7,883 bases of DNA from Phycisphaerae bacterium. Its GTDB lineage: Bacteria; Planctomycetota; Phycisphaerae; Phycisphaerales; SM1A02. The notes under the pieces are model-generated. The model ran no database searches. It was not told the origin of the DNA and was given only the letters and a program-made list of their open reading frames with translations. The stretch is taken from positions 1 through 7,883 of the forward strand of contig JABJQE010000141.1 of NCBI GenBank assembly GCA_018663565.1, in the 5' to 3' direction. Of the stretch, positions 6,694 through 7,883 are shown one piece after another (position 1 is the first letter of the stretch; every line of letters starts with the position of its first letter). Position numbers and translations under genes: made by a program.

Positions 6694-7631
6694 GAAGGTG
6701 TATCTCCGTGGCTGGGTTGGCTCCCGCATGGTAAACCGATTGGTTCGCATTCGGAGGCAATCACCTGCGAGAGGCATTCGCTCAGGCGGGTGGTCATTGG
6801 CCCAACTTCACCGCGACCAATGGACCGGCCATCGATCGTCGTGACAGCAGCGAGTTCCCCCATGGTGCCGGTGCAGAAACACTCGTCAGCCGCATAGAAC
6901 TCCGCTTGGGTCAGATCACACTGAGCCAGTGGAATCTCCTCGGCGGCGCAAATCTCCAAGATCACGCTTCTAGTGATGCCCTCTGGACAGGCGACGAGTC
7001 GGCTGGTCCGCACCACGCCGTCCGATACGAGAAAGAGGTGGGTGGCGTTGGTCTCGGCGACGAACCCGCGGTCGTCCAACATCATGGCATCATCACATCC
7101 GGCCGCATTGGCCTCGATCTTCGCCATGATCGACTGGATGAGATTGTTGTGATGGATCTTTGGGTCGAGCATGTCTGCTCGGAATCGGCGTACGCTGCTG
7201 GTCATGAGCGAGAGGCCGCTTCTGTCATAGACCGGCGGCTTGTGCTCGGCCAGTACGATCAGGGTTGGTCCCGATTGATTGAGACGAGGATCCATGCCGC
7301 TGGTGATCTTCTCGCCTCGCGAGAGCGTCAATCGGATGTGAACGCCATCATTCATGTCATTGGCTTCAAGGGTGCGAGCGATCTCCTGCTCGAGCGACTG
7401 GATCGAGGGGATCTCGGCGAATGACAACGCCTGAGCCGATCTGCGAAGCCGCGCCAGATGCGCCTGCAACCGGAAGATGCCGCCCGGATACACACGCAGT
7501 CCCTCCCACACGCCATCGCCGCCTTGCACCAACGAGTCGAAGGGGGAAATGCGAGCGACGCCCCGTCGCATCAATACGCCATTGATGTTGATGAGCAGGT
7601 TGTCATTGCGAGGATCACGTCCCTGTTGCAT
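6690..7631 (-). CDS. Class IV PLP-dependent aminotransferase (branched-chain / D-amino acid aminotransferase family)
   Basis: 313 residues, cytoplasmic, near the usual length of fold-type IV aminotransferases. Visible motifs: LININGVLMRRGVARISPFD (13-32), DGVWEGLRVY (39-48, like the EGIR of BCATs), FRLQAHLARLRRSA (53-66), DPKIHHNNLI (156-165) with K158 the expected Schiff-base lysine, GFVAETNATHLFLV (189-202) with E193 contacting the PLP ring nitrogen, CPEGITR (215-221) and CTGTMGEL (253-260) binding the cofactor phosphate. Members move amino groups between branched-chain or D-amino acids, or other amines, and keto-acids. Motifs lean towards the BCAT-like side, but I would not assign ilvE. 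ATG 7631 is chosen because AAGGAG lies 6 nt upstream and homology begins just after it; the longer open frame upstream is the shadow of the overlapping sulfotransferase-like gene (17-nt overlap). Confidence 0.9.
   Translation of the reverse strand: MQQGRDPRNDNLLININGVLMRRGVARISPFDSLVQGGDGVWEGLRVYPGGIFRLQAHLARLRRSAQALSFAEIPSIQSLEQEIARTLEANDMNDGVHIRLTLSRGEKITSGMDPRLNQSGPTLIVLAEHKPPVYDRSGLSLMTSSVRRFRADMLDPKIHHNNLIQSIMAKIEANAAGCDDAMMLDDRGFVAETNATHLFLVSDGVVRTSRLVACPEGITRSVILEICAAEEIPLAQCDLTQAEFYAADECFCTGTMGELAAVTTIDGRSIGRGEVGPMTTRLSECLSQVIASECEPIGLPCGSQPSHGDTPS
6703..6707 (-). promoter_or_regulatory. Shine-Dalgarno deciding the start of the sugar isomerase
   Basis: The minus strand reads GGAGA-TACACCTTC-ATGA. 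The site sits 9 nt before ATG 6693, inside the end of the aminotransferase gene, and the ATGA overlap gives the classic coupled stop/start. Confidence 0.75.
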
Positions 7632-7883
7632 GGCAGTCTCCTTCCAGCGGCCGAAGTCGCATGGCCGCCAATTCGTCGTACAATTCGCGGCATCTTGGCA
7701 GCACGGCAGCCTGCAGCGATGGCACGGGCTGCGGAGCGCGATCTGGGCGGACAAAGTTAGTTGATGCCCGCACCGAATCGTACCACCAGTCCGCCCAGAC
7801 CCCATCGGTATCGCGGGGGCCGGCCGGCCATGCCAGCATCCGTTCCTCAAATGGCACATCGAGCGCTGCGCACAGAGCCCGCA
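7615..7883 (-). CDS. Sulfotransferase-like (P-loop) family protein, C-terminal part (runs off right edge)
   Basis: The C-terminal 88 residues are present; the frame continues past the right edge with no start in view. The stretch LDVPFEERMLAWPAGPRD followed by T-D-G-V-W-A-D-W-W-Y-D-S-V-R-A-S-T-N-F is what I recognise as the C-terminal hallmark (PF..ML.WP.GP..DGVWA..WY..V..ST.F) of a bacterial and plant sulfotransferase-like family. It is followed by a helix (about ALPRCRELYDELAAMRL in character) and the TGA at 7617-7615. The P-loop and PAPS-binding parts are outside the window, so activity cannot be judged. It overlaps the aminotransferase by 17 nt. From memory, the same two domains are joined in plant 'branched-chain aminotransferase-like' proteins, which supports both identities. 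The call rests on pattern memory, hence moderate confidence. Confidence 0.7.
   Translation of the reverse strand, partial: RALCAALDVPFEERMLAWPAGPRDTDGVWADWWYDSVRASTNFVRPDRAPQPVPSLQAAVLPRCRELYDELAAMRLRPLEGDCHATGT
7638..7643 (-). promoter_or_regulatory. Shine-Dalgarno deciding the start of the aminotransferase
   Basis: The minus strand reads AAGGAG-ACTGCC-ATG, a strong site with a 6-nt spacer before ATG 7631. It lies within the last codons of the overlapping sulfotransferase-like gene and rules out the longer frame that would begin near 7859. Confidence 0.8.

Noticed and set aside
6694..6777. 28-codon N-terminal extension of the sugar isomerase
   Set aside because: The extension overlaps the aminotransferase C-terminus, lies upstream of a good ribosome-binding site and an ATGA coupled start, and is not part of the TIM barrel.
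6906..7424. Plus-strand frame of 172 codons opposite the aminotransferase
   Set aside because: No family features and no ribosome-binding site noticed; the opposite strand carries the complete aminotransferase motif set.
7632..7859. 76-codon N-terminal extension of the aminotransferase
   Set aside because: This stretch codes in another frame for the sulfotransferase-like C-terminus; the extension is Cys/Arg/Pro-rich and the AAGGAG site favours ATG 7631.

Overview
The window reads as chromosomal DNA from a planctomycete, most likely Phycisphaerales-like. The main reason is that two predicted exported proteins end in a short, cysteine-flanked dockerin-type tail finishing in Gly-Cys-Pro or Pro-Cys-Pro, the 'GC-type dockerin' style I associate with Phycisphaerae. 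The ThuA/DUF1080 and sugar-isomerase genes also fit the carbohydrate-rich gene content of that phylum. This taxonomic reading is inference; there is no rRNA or marker gene here.

Layout. Positions 1-98 (minus) hold the N-terminus of a probable exported protein that leaves the left edge. A minus-strand intrinsic terminator lies at about 288-333. Positions 367-3114 (minus) encode a large secreted gingipain-like (C25) cysteine peptidase with a lectin/jelly-roll-like region and a dockerin tail. A divergent control region of about 200 bp (3115-3318) carries a 10-bp-spaced direct repeat and a strong inverted repeat. Positions 3319-4311 (plus) encode a secreted right-handed beta-helix protein with the same kind of tail. 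Its end converges, across 54 bp, on a tight minus-strand operon that fills 4366-7883.

The operon, in transcription order from the right edge, is: C-terminus of a sulfotransferase-like protein (7615 to the edge), class IV PLP aminotransferase (6690-7631), PF01261-type TIM-barrel sugar isomerase/epimerase (5695-6693), and a ThuA + DUF1080 two-domain protein (4366-5688). The genes overlap by 17 nt, overlap by 4 nt (ATGA), and are spaced by 6 nt, so translational coupling is likely. The last two genes resemble parts of bacterial 3-keto-glycoside breakdown. The first two are neighbours that I recall as fused in plant 'branched-chain aminotransferase-like' proteins. Why these two pairs share one transcript is the most open question in the window.

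I see no mobile element, CRISPR array, tRNA or rRNA. Two genes have true starts well inside their longest open frames (6693 and 7631), decided by Shine-Dalgarno sites and by overlap with the upstream stop codon.
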